Assembly: GCA_003508835.1 (NCBI GenBank)
Contig: PUFA01000007.1
Coordinates: 12,051,001-12,115,000, forward strand
Length of the DNA: 64,000 bases
Direction: 5' to 3'
DNA from: Eonycteris spelaea
Taxonomy: Eukaryota > Chordata > Mammalia > Chiroptera > Pteropodidae
In this document: one piece after another, positions 47,860 through 60,404 of the stretch
Position numbering within the stretch: position 1 is the first letter of the stretch
Layout: every line of letters starts with the position of its first letter
The notes under the pieces: model-generated
Databases searched by the model: none
Told to the model about the DNA's origin: nothing
What the model saw: only the letters and a program-made list of their open reading frames with translations
Translations under genes and position numbers: made by a program

Positions 47860-49145
47860 ACCTGCCTTCAACCTGGTCTAAAATGCACACTGTGTAGTGA
47901 AGGGAGATAGGTGTATCTTTACAGGTGTCTTCCACTTTAGTTTGAGGAGAAGTTACAAGTGTCCCTCTATGCTCTCTGTCTTCAGAACATCTCCCTGTGG
48001 ACAATGCCAGAATGGTGACCTCAAGCCACAGCTTGAACGTTGATTACAAGTAATCCAGCTCGAGGTGATAGAGTGTCCTTTCTTAAAAAAGGAGATAAAA
48101 ATAGCTAAGAAATAACACTTTCCTTAGTTCTCTGAAAGGTTGGCATCCTTCCAGGATAGACTTATGTACTTTTTGTACTTGGAGGAAAAAAAGAGATGGG
48201 ATTTGATCCAAGAACGGTCCTACAAACGAGAGAAATATGGAGCAAGCAGCTGGAGCAGGGCAGCCAAGTGGTACCACCAGCTGCAGGCCCATTAATTAAC
48301 GTTCCCTGGTATGTAGCAGCTCCAGTGACCTTGATTCGTGTTGAATTCACAGAGATAATTTTTACAGAGCCTCTACTTTTCTCACTGCGGTGTATTTATC
48401 CAAGAAGTACCTTGCATATTTCCCCCATCTCTCTGCGCAGTAAATTTATTCTAATTGCAAAGAGATATAGTAAAAGCCTGATTGAACACTTGGCAGTTTA
48501 TAGAGATTTATTTCTGGGGCTTAAGGGGGTTTTTAGAGTGTGTGACTGGAGTGGAGTTGAGGGGAGCTGGGGAAGAAGCCCAAGAGAAAATGTAGATTTA
48601 ATAGATCTATAAAATGACCCCGCTGTAGATAAATGCTTGTTCCCAAGAAACTTAAACAGCCTGACCCAAACCAGGGTCTGTGACAGCCAGTCCGACACAA
48701 GGTGTCTGAAGCATTGCATATTTCTCTTTGGGTTTTCAGGACTCCATATGAAATTCATTATTCCCCAGGCAGAGGTGGGAGAGGGGGGAAATCTGTTTTC
48801 CAGAGGGAAGAAAGCATCTTTAACTACACATTTCTAAGTACTAAAAGCTATGAAGAGAGACGAAAGTAAACCTCCAGCACCTGCCCTTAACATCCCTCTG
48901 CCTTTCCTCTCACTGGCTTGAAGCTGAATCTGAATTTTCAGCCTAGGGCCCTGGAAGGCGGATCATGGGAACCTGCCCTTTGTATCAGGACTTCTGCACA
49001 AGAACAGGCATCCAGATGCTTCAGCTGATAATGAGACAGATGAACACTAGCCTCTAAAGGGTCTTCTGCTCGGGATAGGCTTTGCGTGCACACATTGTTG
49101 AACTTTTCCACACAATCTTTCTAGGCTTTTAATCCCACATTCACA
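47860..49145. promoter_or_regulatory. Unique DNA, candidate conserved element around 48280-48540
   Basis: Repeat-free. 48280-48540 has CATTAATTAACG, TAAATTTATTCTAATTGCAAAG and AGAGATTTATTTCTGGGGCTTAAGG, a mixture of homeodomain-like and C/EBP-like cores. A plus-strand ORF of 138 codons crosses it, but it looks incidental. About 33 kb upstream of WT1. Function unproven. Confidence 0.25.
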
Positions 49146-49150
49146 TTCAC

Positions 49151-49172
49151 TTTTTTTTTTTTTTTTTTTTTT
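49151..49172. repeat. T22 tract
   Basis: Twenty-two T in a row; no recognisable retroposon body or flanking duplication beside it. Confidence 0.9.
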
Positions 49173-49489
49173 GCAGCTGCTTTGCAAGTTTTGCTGAGGA
49201 TGAATTTTAGGACTTTCAACTGTTCAGTTTGTTATACTGTAAATCTAACCATGTACTAAAACGGAGACGTTTGTTCTGGTGGAAGAGGCTAGACAGAAAA
49301 GATCCAAAGGAGACAATTTGGCCAGAGGCTAAATGGGGATTGGGTGAGAGGTTCGTGGGGTTCCCTGCGTGTTTGCTTTCCGCCCCCCCCCGAAATTGGC
49401 ATAAGGAGAACTTAGGTAAAAATTTTAAACTTTTTGATTGTGAAGTTTAACCCTTATACAGGAAAAAAAAACAGTTTAATAAGTTGTTT

Positions 49490-49925
49490 TAAAGTTAAAG
49501 AAGGATAATATTTTAAATAATATTTAAAGTCACGAAGAATAATATCGCTAACTCTCCCCCCATAGCCTCTGTCTCTACAGATAACCACTATCATGGCTTT
49601 ATGAGAATCACTTCTTTGCTTTTTCAAACAATTATTTAGTGCCTAAGTGTGCATCTACCTAGAATATAGTTTAATTTTATCTGTTTTTGAACTTTATACA
49701 TTGTTTTTTTTGTGTGTTTGGCATCTTTTGCTCAACCTTAAGAGTCATCCACAATGTGTGTAGCTATAGTTCATACTCATATTGCAGAACAATATTTTTT
49801 TATTTTTCCATGTATTGTTAATGGACATTTAGGTTATTTCCAGTTTGGGGATGTTTCTAATAAAGCTCTGGGAGCATTCTTCTTGTGCATATATGCAGGG
49901 CACGTGAGAATTTGCTTAGCCTGCT
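49490..49925 (-). mobile_element. Old L1 3' fragment, reversed
   Basis: AGAGTCATCCACAATGTGTGTAGCTATAGTTCATACTC, TTAATGGACATTTAGGTTATTTCCAGTTTGGGGATG and AATAAAGCTCTGGGAGCATTC are the reverse complement of the L1M 3' region. Confidence 0.7.
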
Positions 49926-50214
49926 TGGTTGATATTAAACAATTCAATTTGAACACAGCTTGAATTGAGGCTAGTCCTAGGCTGAATGGCAAAATGGGCA
50001 AGATTGGTGACTTGTTCATTCGTTCAATACACAAACCAAACTTATACTGTAGGAATAACAAACATGGGACACAGGCTGCCTCTCCTCCCTTCTGTGATCA
50101 GAGCAAACATTACTCGTTCATAAAAGTGTGTTTTCCTGTTAAGTCTGGATGCGGCTTCAGAATTGTTTGCAACATGGTCCCCAAGGCAGCCAAGGATCAG
50201 AGATGGGAGGTATG

Positions 50215-50555
50215 ATGGTTAAATGTCTGTGTCACCTTGGCTGGGCCACAGTATCTAGATACTTGGTCAAACATTATTCCAGACGTTTCTGTGAAGGTAT
50301 TTTTTCAGTTGAGATTAACACTTAAATCAGTAGACTTTGTAAAGCCACTTACTCTCCATAATATGGGTGGGCCTCCAAAAATCAGATGAAAACCTTAATA
50401 GAAAAAAGATTGACCTCCCCAAGCAAGAAGAAATTTTGCCAGCAGACTGCCTTTGGACTCGAACTGCACCTCTCCAGCCTATGGCCTACCCTAGATTTTG
50501 GACTTTCCAGCAAGCCAGTTCCTTAAAATCTCTCTCTCTCTCTGCGTGTCATAGG
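50215..50555 (+). mobile_element. Ancient LTR-like interspersed repeat
   Basis: ATGATGGTTAAATGTCTGTGTCACCTTGGCTGGGCCACAG, TCTGTGAAGGTATTTTTTCAG, GGGTGGGCCTCCAAAAATCAG and CAGTTCCTTAAAATCTCTCTCTC are typical of a common mammalian LTR-type repeat. Family not named with certainty. Confidence 0.6.
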
Positions 50556-51009
50556 TGCTCAATAAGTATTTGTTGAACCCTACTGGTCAGTCTTCTCCTG
50601 TATGTTTCATTGACCATCGGTTCTCAATGACGCTCCCTTCGAAAGGGTTTATGGTCAAACCCTCTTCAGAAATGCTGCATATAGTACCATATAGCTGCTT
50701 CCTGTAGAACCACAGTTTAATTCGTTTAACTCAGCATTTCCCAAAATTATTTGACCACAGAACAACCCTTTTCACCCTTTACTCCATGAATATCCCCAGA
50801 GACTGTTGTTGCTAAGAAATTACATTAGAGAAAACATGACTTATTTGAGTGTCCAAGCCCTGAAGTCAACCTCTTGGATCTTGGTTCTATTAATAGCTAA
50901 CCACATAATTAGTTTTAAGTCATGTGTCCTGGGGTTCTTTATTTGTGACATCATAAGCAAGTGTTCCCTTCTAACTCTAAAGTTCTTTGAGTGGAAGGGC
51001 ATTGCCTCT

Positions 51010-51130
51010 TAGTCCATCCGTCAGTTATTCCACACATATTAGATTTCTATCCTATGGCAATGTGCAAAATGCTGGGCATATAATAGTGAACAAGATTGGC
51101 ATAATCACTGCTTTCATGAAGCAACCATTT
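51010..51130 (-). mobile_element. L2 fragment, reversed
   Basis: CAGTTATTCCACACATATTAG, ATGCTGGGCATATAATAGTGAACAAGATTGG and CTTTCATGAAGC fit the reversed L2 3' end. Confidence 0.55.
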
Positions 51131-51344
51131 GAGAATGATTTTCTAGAGCTCACTATTAGAATGTTGTTCTCTAATTTCCAGAATCAAATCTAGGCTCATG
51201 ATTCTAATTCACATTAAGTGTTCTATTGTGTGAATCAAAAATTTAACATGATTACATAAGTGCATCTAGCTTTTAAATTTTCATCTTTAACTTTCTTTGT
51301 AAAGGTTCAAGTCTCTGTAGATTGGAAAGCAAATTCTAATAATA

Positions 51345-51560
51345 TGGCATCAACTGAGCACTATTGTGTGAAGACACTGTTTGAAGCACTTTATACAAAT
51401 TACCTTGTTCAATCCTCATAACAACCACAAGGGCCAAGTACTACTACTATTCCCATTTTATAGAGCTTAAATAACTTGCTCAAAGTCACACAACTGGTGA
51501 GCTGGACCTTCACCTGAGGCAGTAGGGACCCTGAGCCTGAACCCCAATACTAAACTACCA
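51345..51560 (-). mobile_element. MIR SINE, reversed
   Basis: TCAATCCTCATAACAACCACAAGGGCC, TACTATTCCCATTTTATAGAGC and CTTGCTCAAAGTCACACAACTGGTGAGCTGG. Confidence 0.85.
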
Positions 51561-51564
51561 CTAT

Positions 51565-52945
51565 TCTTTATAGTCAAATATTGTCCAGTAGGCTTTCTGC
51601 TGGAAATTTAGGGGTTAACATCTCTAAAGAGCTGAACAATCATGAGATTTTTAAAAGTCAAAATCCAGCCAGGTAATGTACTGAGGAGGTAATGAAAAAT
51701 TAAAAGCTTTTGTTTTTTGGCTGAGCACTAATCTTTGTGGTTATGACTATATCCACATGCCAGAGAATACTGCACTTTAGATAATAAGTTAACGTAAAAT
51801 TGTTGGTACGGTTTTAAACTTGACAGCTTTGTGTGTCTGATATGTTTTCTCAAAGCAATTTTAAAGATAAGACTACTCTCAGATCTGAATTCGGCTCTTT
51901 AAAGATTTCCAGTGCCATAGAGTATTTATGTAATTGTCTCAATTATATGCAGAAAAACTATAGTGCAAGGGCTAAAGGAGTATTTTAATCATAAAACATC
52001 ATATTATCAGAAAAGAAACAAACTACAATCAAAGAAACGCGAGCCACACAATGTGAGAATTCTTGGATTTAGCTTTAGAAGCCATTTTGCATGGAAATGA
52101 ATAAAATATAAACACAGCACTTTATCTAGGATATGACAAGAAACTTCAAGATTGTAATGTGCATTCAGATAACATTCCAAACCTATCCTTTAAAGTTTTC
52201 AGCCAAGAAATTTGTTTTTATAATTTCTTTGCACTTGGCAAACAGCTAGACTCTACTTGAGATATCAATTTTCATGCTTATGGTCCCAATTCCATCGTGT
52301 GCAACTTTTAACTTGATGTGTGACCTTGACTAAATCACTCCCTCCACCCCAACCCAACTGAAGGAGCTGGATCTCTTAGGCCCCTGCCGGTTTTAAAATT
52401 ATGTGATTCTAGCCTGTGGATCATGACATAAACACCCTAAAAAGTGCTTGCTAGAGGGATTGGATTTTTAAAAGTTGGGCTATTTAAGCATTTTTAAATG
52501 ACCAATCTTATAGCCAGCTATAAAGAGAATATAAGCCATGGCAGCCAGGGGCTATCAGCGATTTCCTTGGCTTTGTTGCTGGTGAGGAGCTGCTGTGCTG
52601 TTCCACGTCCTCACGCACCTTATGTAATTTACAGAAAGTCTACCCGTGTGCTTCCTGGACTCCCTAACTGAATGAGGCCTGAGAGATTCTGGGCAACAGA
52701 AGCAGTGATCACGAGTCTATGAGATGGCCCTGAACAGCCCCCTCAGCTACAGGGAGGTGTGGACCCTGTGCCACACTGCCCGGACTCCCTAATCGGAGAC
52801 CGAAGTGCTCATGACCCCAGCTGCTAGAAAGAAGCATTGGCTGCTGACCGTTCATCTGAGACCCTCTCTGGAGATAGCCTTTGGCTGCAGAGAGGCGCTT
52901 TGCCCAAAGCCACACCTCCTTCTGGGGCAGCCTACCTCTAAGGAC
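51565..52945. other. Unique intergenic DNA
   Basis: No gene or clear repeat. A weak MIR-like stretch may lie at 52310-52420. Confidence 0.4.
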
Positions 52946-52949
52946 TGCA

Positions 52950-53190
52950 AATTCCGCGGAGGGCTGGTTAACAGTCGACCCCTTGCCTCAATGAGCTCCA
53001 ACTCTGAAGGGGCCCGCCAGCGCCAGCGCTCCTCATAGAGTGGGCAGAGCTCTTTGTTGCGGCCACAGCCGCGGCATCTCAGCGCAGCTTCTCCTTTGGC
53101 CCACAGATGGCGCCCCTGAGCCCTGCCCAGCAAACGGTGCGCTGAGCTCTCTGCCTCCAGAGCAGGCTTCAGGGCATCGCGACCAGCCAC
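52950..53190. promoter_or_regulatory. Isolated GC-rich island with CTCF-like motif
   Basis: A compact CpG-containing block in otherwise AT-rich intergenic DNA (GCGGAGGG, GCCAGCGCCAGCGC, GCGGCCACAGCCGCGG). CCCACAGATGGCGCC at 53100-53114 matches the 15-base CTCF consensus at 13 positions by eye, with an intact AGATGGCGCC core. Could be an insulator, a small promoter or an exon of a long non-coding RNA. Confidence 0.4.
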
Positions 53191-53194
53191 AGAG

Positions 53195-53600
53195 ACTTTC
53201 AGCCCTGAGTTCGAATTGGACCTCCGCTTAATTCTAACTTTGGGTCCAGGAGTCAATTTCCTCGTCAGCAAAATGAGAAAAATAAACACTACCGCATAGA
53301 ATTGGTGAATATAAGGAAATGAATCCAAAGCACGTAGTAAATGATTAATAGCAATAATTTCACACTGGAGCACTTACTTTGTTTCGGGTGTTATTTTATG
53401 TACTTTATCACACCGGAACTCTGTGAAGAAGATAATATTCCTATTTTCCAGATGATAAAACTGAGTCGCAGGGACGTCAAATAACTAGTTTATTTAACTA
53501 ATAAAATAATAAGAAGCTAATAAAACAGTCAACTATTCAAACCCAGGCAGCTGGACTGCAGAATCGGCATACTTAGCTAAAACTCTGCTGCCTCCCATTG
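53195..53600. mobile_element. Two MIR SINEs back to back (forward, then reversed)
   Basis: 53195-53355: GCCCTGAGTTCGAATTGGACC, GTCAATTTCCTCGTCAGCAAAATGAG (forward). 53356-53600: TGGAGCACTTACTTTGTTTCGGG, CCTATTTTCCAGATGATAAAACTGAGTCGCAGG (reversed). Confidence 0.8.
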
Positions 53601-54032
53601 ATAAAGGAAACATTTTAAAATTCAGATGATAAATAAAATAATGTCACCTGATCTAGAAGTACCTTTAAAACAAGGCAATTATAAAAGAAATTTTACGAGG
53701 AATTTCTGGCTATTGTTTATATTTTCGTGTTGCTATAGATTATGCTTATTTTTGCTTCAGATCCACTCTTTTTCATCAAGAGAGTCACTAAAACAGTTGG
53801 AGGGCAGGGGACCTAATCTGATCTGATAGTGGTTGCTGCATGAGATAATTTATTTCGGTTATTTGTTTCTATTTCAATAAACATGTACTGAGTTTCTATT
53901 TTAGTGAAACTAGGTCAAAGAATAAATAAAACAATGACATGTTTCACTATCAGGTAGTAATTTTGTATACTAATAAGGTTTAGGTTATATCATATTTCCT
54001 ACAGTTTTAAATATCTGCCTCCCCTGGGTCAT

Positions 54033-54050
54033 GGGGGGAGGGGGGAGGGG
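54033..54050 (+). repeat. G-rich run with quadruplex potential
   Basis: GGGGGG-A-GGGGGG-A-GGGG: sixteen G in eighteen bases, enough for four GGG runs. Confidence 0.75.
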
Positions 54051-56601
54051 CTCTGTGACAAAAGCCCCTGCTATGCCCCTCCTGACCCTATAAAGTTACA
54101 GTTTATACTTGTGTTCACTTCAGACTAGTTGTCTGTTAGCATCCGATGGGAAGCATTTGTTTCACATTTCACTTCTAATTTGAACAGATTTATATCATAA
54201 TTTTTATTTCAGGGGATAGTGTGTTAACCATGTTCGTTTGGGCCCCTGTTACACTTGGAAGGTCAGGAAAGTCCTTTTTTACCCTTTAATGCACAAGTGT
54301 GTTAGAGTTTTTATGATTTGCGAATGAAGTGGTTTTTCATCTGCTGTTAGATAACTAAGGTATAAGAGAGTTCCTTCTACACCAAATAAATTAAACATCC
54401 AAATAATTTACAGCTCCAGGTACGTTTGCCAGACTAGCATAACTGAGTAAAGTCAACAGATTAAATGTTCCCTTGGCAATCAGTGAGGGTATGAGATACA
54501 GCACCTGGGCTGCCCCATTGGGTCTCATTATTAAATCACAGGCAGAGCTCAGAATCCCAGGGTCTCGGTGACAAGGTAGGAGCTAACAACAGAGGACAGA
54601 GCTTTTGTTCCCTCAGATGTCATAGCTGTCATTGATCTTAGGAAGTGGAAAACTCTCAGAACAATAGAGATAGAAAGAGGAAGAGAAAGGATGAGGGGAG
54701 GAGGAAGTCAGGGGCAGACAGAGACAGAGGCATGGTGGAGAGACCGCACATTTCAATGAAGGAAGACTCCAGTTATTTATATGTCACTGAATTGGGAATT
54801 CATCAACATAACAGTGTATATTTGCACAATCTCAGAGCAAAAGTTAAAAAAGAGTTAAGGAATATTTCATACATGCAACCACTATTTATACCTGTCAAGG
54901 TCAGAACAAGAATGAGCTAGAAAAATAAATAATATTTCCTTCTTTCTAATTTCCAGGTTTTTGACCAGCACCTGCTTTTGCCTAGAGAAGGAAGGTTTGG
55001 TCTACAGAGCTGAAGACAACAACAGAAACATTAGAGAGTGGAGTCCAGGGACTTAGGGGAGTTATCCACAATAGCCAGTCTACTTCTTGGGAAGCCAGAA
55101 AATAGTCATCTCACATTTAATGAATGGAATTTATCAATCTAAATATAGTTTCAAATGTGTACATTTAATGATGGAGGGGGACTCAGATAATAGCGGAAAT
55201 TTGGGGTGGGGAGCAGCAGATATATATTTAGTCAGTGGAAATCCACTTTAAATCATATCCATTGCATCTAGAACACAAACAGGATCCCATTAAAAAATAG
55301 ATCTCTATCTCCTCTCCAAAGGTCTTATGAAAATCTAAGTGCTATAAGGAAAATAGGAAAGGCAGAACTATGCTTACACTCCTTAACTATTGTTGGCACA
55401 ACTTCTCCGGAGATGAATGGGATGGGAAAAAAGAAAAAAGCAAAACATCACAGGTATCTTGTCTATTGACACTTTTAGTAATTGCTAGACTTCTGGTCCT
55501 GTGATAGTCCTTTAGGGGAGGGGAGAGGTTGGAGGGAGAGAGGATGAGGGTGGTGGTGGCAATGATTTAGAGTGCCTGATCTAAAAGTATCTGAATTTAA
55601 GGAAAAACCATTACATTGGGTTCATCGCTGAATTCTCATAGGGCACACGAAACTTTACATTTTTATTTAGGAAGAAAGGGTGAAAGAGAAGCTTCCCATG
55701 TCTGGTGTATGAGTATGGCCTTGAAAATGTCCACAGACATATTGTTGTCTTGTTGAGTCTGCAGCCAGGAAGGCAGAAATCACTGCAGCGAAGCAGGTGT
55801 GAACGCCCCCTTACTTCAGAGGCAGCTCTCTTTGAAGCTGAAAAATCAAGGACACTGGTACCTTCAAGGAAACAAGGATATAATTATCACAATACCCAAT
55901 TGGCCAGTGACCTTCCATTCCTCAGGCCTGCCCCTACTCCCTTCGCTGGCACCAGCCCAGGTCCTCACAGACTGAGCTCTGTGTCCCAGGCTGATCAGAT
56001 GGAGGAGCAACCCACTCACGCACTCTTTGAAAGCGTCCTTAATCTCTTTCTATTACACTGCTCTTGCTGACATAAATCCGCCGGCCCAGGGGGCTCTGAA
56101 CCCCCCACAAATGGAGGCACATGCAGGCCAAGTGGAGTCTGAGCAGCTAAGGCATAGAATTTATGCTTCCTCTCACCTGTGCTGCCCGTGGCCTCTACTC
56201 GGTCTGTTTTTGAAGGTTAGAGCATAACCTCCCAGCTCCTTGCCAAGTCTGCCATCATCACCTCAGTCACGGAAGCAGACTTCTCAAGGCCATTGGAAAC
56301 TAATAACAATGACTCTCAATTTCATTATTCTGTTTGAAATGTTGAAAGCAGAAGCCTAATAAAATGAGTTCAGGAAAACAAAAAGAGCTATAAATTATCA
56401 TTTAAAAGGAGTGGCTAAAGAACTCTGCTACTCAAAATACCTAGAGGCTGTTTCTCAGTTACAGCAAAAACCCAGTATTTGATTTTCTTCCCCTCACTGT
56501 GCAAAAGCCTTGGCTGTATTCTCTTAGCACAGATTCTTCTCTGCTTCTATGAGTTAAATGTCCATAGTCAAAAGAGTTGCACGACCCTCCCTACCCAACT
56601 C

Positions 56602-56603
<2 letters not shown>

Positions 56604-56640
<37 letters not shown>
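56604..56640. repeat. (CA)n microsatellite
   Basis: About eighteen perfect CA units. Confidence 0.96.
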
Positions 56641-56641
<1 letters not shown>

Positions 56642-57010
56642 CCCTGTAGCAGATAACTCCCCAGTGTTTTTTTAATGTGGATAGTAGTCTATAACAATAG
56701 ATCATTATGATCCAGTAGATCACAATGTAAGTAGATGTAACCTTCTTGAGAGGTGGGCCCATTTCTTATTCATCCTTCTGTCTTCGTAACTGATACATAT
56801 CAGGAATCCAATAAATAATGTGAATTAATAAAATAAAGAAAAATATAAACAGTGAGGGATGATCTTTGAAATCTCTAGTCAAAAGTTAACTTACAGCTCT
56901 AGCTATTGTAGTTTAGTACCTCAGAACCCACATCTGAAATGATGTCAAGAATGAATAGTCAAGATTTTAATAAGGTTTACCTCATATGGCAAGTATAAAA
57001 TATATGAGCT

Positions 57011-57104
57011 AAAAATAGAGTGAGTGAATTGGATTTTCTTAACCAATGTCATCATAAAAAATAATAATAATAATAATTAATTTTTAAAAAATAGAGTGAG
57101 TGAA
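57011..57104 (+). mobile_element. 58-bp mini-insertion flanked by an exact 18-bp duplication
   Basis: AAAAATAGAGTGAGTGAA occurs at 57011-57028 and again, identical, at 57087-57104. Between them are 58 bp: a 27-bp unassigned body followed by a tail of A6 and repeated TAA units. Exact flanking repeats starting with A5, plus an A-rich tail, match L1-mediated insertion of a very short cDNA. The body is too short to assign to a family. Confidence 0.6.
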
Positions 57105-57559
57105 CAGGAACCAACCAGCCATGTTTTACTAAGGACAGTAAACTCAAGTTTTAAATGCTGAAGACTTGAAAGAATCTATAAATATTTGCATGCATTTATC
57201 CTAAGTATATCAATGATTCCCTTGAGCTTTTCATTCATTTTCATGATATGCCTTCAAAACTTGAGGGGAAGGAAGGGAGGAAAGAAAGAGGAAGGCCATG
57301 TAAAAAGTAGCAATCAGGAAATAATCAAAAGCCTTCATTTTGTTCCTTCCATCTAATCTCTCCTTAGACCTTTTCATCCTGAATGTGTAATAGCATTTAT
57401 TCCACAGTATCAAGGGGCTAAAAACCCCACAATTCCATTTCTTATGTCATCCAAAATGCGGTATTGGACAGGTTCATAGTTCAAGAACCCTCAGACAAGT
57501 TCTAGAAGTTTATCGTTCTCTTTGTTATAACTTTTAAAGCTTAGGGATAAGAAAGGAAA

Positions 57560-57785
57560 ATCACAGTTAATATTCATTGAACACTTGCCACATGCCAGAC
57601 ATCTTTCTAAAGAAATTTTCATGCATTTTCTCGACTAACCCTCACTATGGCCCTCACCTCCAGATGAGGAGACAGATGTTACAGGGGTAATGTAAGAGGA
57701 CTTCGCATGAACTGGTAGAACCAAGATATGAATCCACACTTGTCAGTCTCCAAATCTAGGTTCATAAGTACCACATCACAGAGGG
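57560..57785 (-). mobile_element. MIR SINE, reversed
   Basis: ATTCATTGAACACTTGCCACATGCCAGAC, TTTCTCGACTAACCCTCACTATGG and CTCCAGATGAGGAGACAGATG in MIR reverse order. Confidence 0.8.
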
Positions 57786-57789
57786 CTCC

Positions 57790-58780
57790 ACAGCATCACA
57801 TTTCTCTCAACAGCCCACGGGTGAGTCATAAAAGCTTTAAGTCAGCAAGCATTTGGTGGGAAAATATTAGCACATAAAGGGAGACAAGGAGTATAGAGGA
57901 GGACATGAAACAGTTTTTGGCTAGAAGGACATGCTGTCTTCCTGGAGAGACACGATAGGAATTATTCAGTGAATAATAGCAAATGGACAGAGCTAAAGGA
58001 AAGTTAAACCATTTGTCCAAATGGATGCTATGGCCAATAAACATGTGGTTGACCAGGAAGCAGAAAGAAAACACCAGGCATTATTATGGAAAAAGTCTCA
58101 TTCGGGAACCAAAATGAGGTTATAGGACAGTCACAGGATTTGCTCAGACCGAGGAAGAAGCAAAGGTTGTTCAAGTCAGTTCCTGCCCACCTGGGCTGCT
58201 AGGCCAATGGTGTCCAGGCACAGGTCTATTCAGGCTGCAGAGCATGGAACAGAGCTTGATCCCAAGACAGAGTACCCAAGGTGACACCAAAACTACAAGT
58301 CAGGAAGACACCCCCCCCCACCCCAAGGTGTTCACATAAAGTTCTGAGCCAAAGGCAGGATGCCTTTGTTAGGACTAGAGAGCTCAGTCCAAAGCCAGAG
58401 AATTGCAGAGGGAGGCAGAAATAAAATCTAAAGAGCATTCCTAAGCAGTTTCATCTCAAAGGCAGACACTCCTAGTGGGACGTGGAGCCCCAGCTATGAG
58501 TGGGGAGCATGCTGTGAATGATGTTGAGGAAACCTGGGCAGGGACAAATGTGTGAGTATGGTATGGGGACAAAGAGAAGGCCAGTGAGTCTAGAATGTGT
58601 TTGCAGGGAGTAGCATCAGTTGGGTAGGTGAGATGAGGCCAGATGAGAGACTTGAGGACCATGGCAGTAGCCAGCTTGTAAGGACGCATAAGCAGGTCTG
58701 GAGTTTGATGAACCCGTCTACAGTCATGTGATCAATATTGTTTGAAATGTGTTAAGTATTTTACTTATTCTGTCATCCGT
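57790..58780. other. Unique intergenic DNA
   Basis: No gene or repeat family recognised; a C10 run near 58311-58320. Confidence 0.45.
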
Positions 58781-58784
58781 GAAG

Positions 58785-58945
58785 TGTGAATCTCAGCTCT
58801 GCTACTTACCAGCTCTATGACAACGGGAAAATGACTTCATTCCTCTGTGCCATAATGTCCTCCTTTGTAAAATGAGTATAATAATAATATGTACCTTCTA
58901 GGATAGTTGCGAGGATTCAACAGGTTTAGATATGTCATATGCCAG
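58785..58945 (+). mobile_element. MIR SINE fragment
   Basis: GAATCTCAGCTCTGCTACTTACCAGC, TCCTTTGTAAAATGAGTATAATAATAATATG and GATAGTTGCGAGGATTCAACAGG. Confidence 0.85.
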
Positions 58946-58949
58946 TCTA

Positions 58950-59645
58950 AGATAAGGCTTTGCTGCCTGTCATTTCCCCTCTCCAGTTTCACCATTCCAG
59001 GCTGTAGAGTCACAGTTTTGGGGTGGAAGGGGGAAGTCTCCCACAGCAATTCCTTCTCCTCATCACCTGAATTATTTTAAATGTCCAGCTCCTGAATATC
59101 TTTCCTGGGTTCTCCAGAAAGACACAGACACACCTATGAAGTTTGCTCTGAAGACTGCACCTTTATAACAGCTTTGGATTCCAGTGTCTTCATCTGGCCT
59201 CTTTTGTCATCAGCAGTTTACTGGGCTGATGTCTAAGTGAGCAAGTCCCTCTCTTAAGTTCTAACAATTCTTACTGCTAGTTTTGAGTCCATCTCCTATT
59301 CTTTCCACATTATGTGTATTATTTTAGCTACCTTAGTAAGAATAATGATGAGGACAGAGAATAAAAAGAGTGGACTAAAAAGAGGACCAAAAGAAAAGTG
59401 TAAAAGGAAAGGAAAGAGAAGAGAAATAAAATGAGAGAAAAAAATTCTTTGTACTTAGCTGTCACTATTCTAGCATCTCAAAAGGCTCTTTGTCATTACT
59501 CAAATTGGGAGAATACAAAGGGAATGAAGAGTTATTGAAATCTGTAAGCCAAGCACAGTCCCATGTCTCCCATACACTCAGAGAGGTTATCTTGTTCATG
59601 CTAACTCAGTTATTAAGTGGGAGGGTCTGGCTTTAGTTCCAGGGC
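58950..59645. other. Unique intergenic DNA
   Basis: No gene or repeat recognised; purine-rich around 59350-59440. Confidence 0.45.
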
Positions 59646-59649
59646 TAGG

Positions 59650-60400
59650 TTTAATTCAACTCAATAAATATTGATGAGGCAGCCATGGTTTTAGGCCAGG
59701 CACTGTGTTAGGAGCTAGTGATACCACACTGGATAAAACAGACAAAAATTCCTGCCCTCATGGAGCTGACAGTCTAGTGGGAAGACAGAAGATAAAACAG
59801 ATAAGTATGTAAAATATAACGTGTGTTAAACAGCAATAGGCATTAAGGAGGAAAAAATAAAATGGGAGAGGAAGATAGGTTGGGATGGAGAGCGTGCAAT
59901 TTTAGACAGAACCGTTAAGGATAGTGTCACCAAGAGGGCGACTGACAACTTAGCAAAGACATGAAGAGAGCAAGAGCATCAGCCAGGTGTGCATCTGGAG
60001 AGAGAATGTTCTAAGCAGAGGGAAGAGCAAGAGCGGAGGCTTTGAGGCAGGTATGTGCCTGATGTGGTGTTAGAGGAATAGCCAGAAGCCCAGTGGGGCA
60101 AATATGGGGTAGATGAAAAAGAAAGTGTGAGGAGAAGCAGACAGGTAATGGGGCCAGAGCACCTATGCCTCAAAAAGCCTTAGGAAGAACTTTTTGAAGA
60201 GAGATGAGAAGCAGCTGATACGATCTGACTTGTGCACTTGAGCAGGCTCATCTGCCTGAAGGGACAAGGATAAAACAAGAAAAAAGGATGAAGAGGATAT
60301 TGTAATAATCAGGAAAGATATGAAGGTTAAGACCAAGAGGTGTCAATGAGAGTAGTTAAAAAGGGTAAATCGGCTTGGACGTATTTAGAATGTATAGCTA
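59650..60400 (-). mobile_element. L2 LINE, reversed, about 750 bp
   Basis: CAATAAATATTGATGAGGCAG, GGCCAGGCACTGTGTTAGGAGC, CCTGCCCTCATGGAGCTGACAGTCTAGTGGG, GAATGTTCTAAGCAGAGGGAAGAGCAAGAGCGGAGGC and GATACGATCTGACTTG follow the reverse complement of L2. Coding remnants are heavily decayed. Confidence 0.8.
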
Positions 60401-60404
60401 ATAG

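Larger units (their letters stand above)
53605..57005. other. Unique intergenic DNA with microsatellites
   Basis: No gene or repeat family recognised apart from a G-rich run (54033-54050) and a CA microsatellite (56604-56640). Short ORFs (for example 55705-56070, 121 codons) show no protein-like features. Confidence 0.45.

Noticed and set aside
48196..48612. 138-codon plus-strand ORF
   Set aside because: No protein-like features and no splice or promoter context; it crosses a region that looks like non-coding regulatory DNA.
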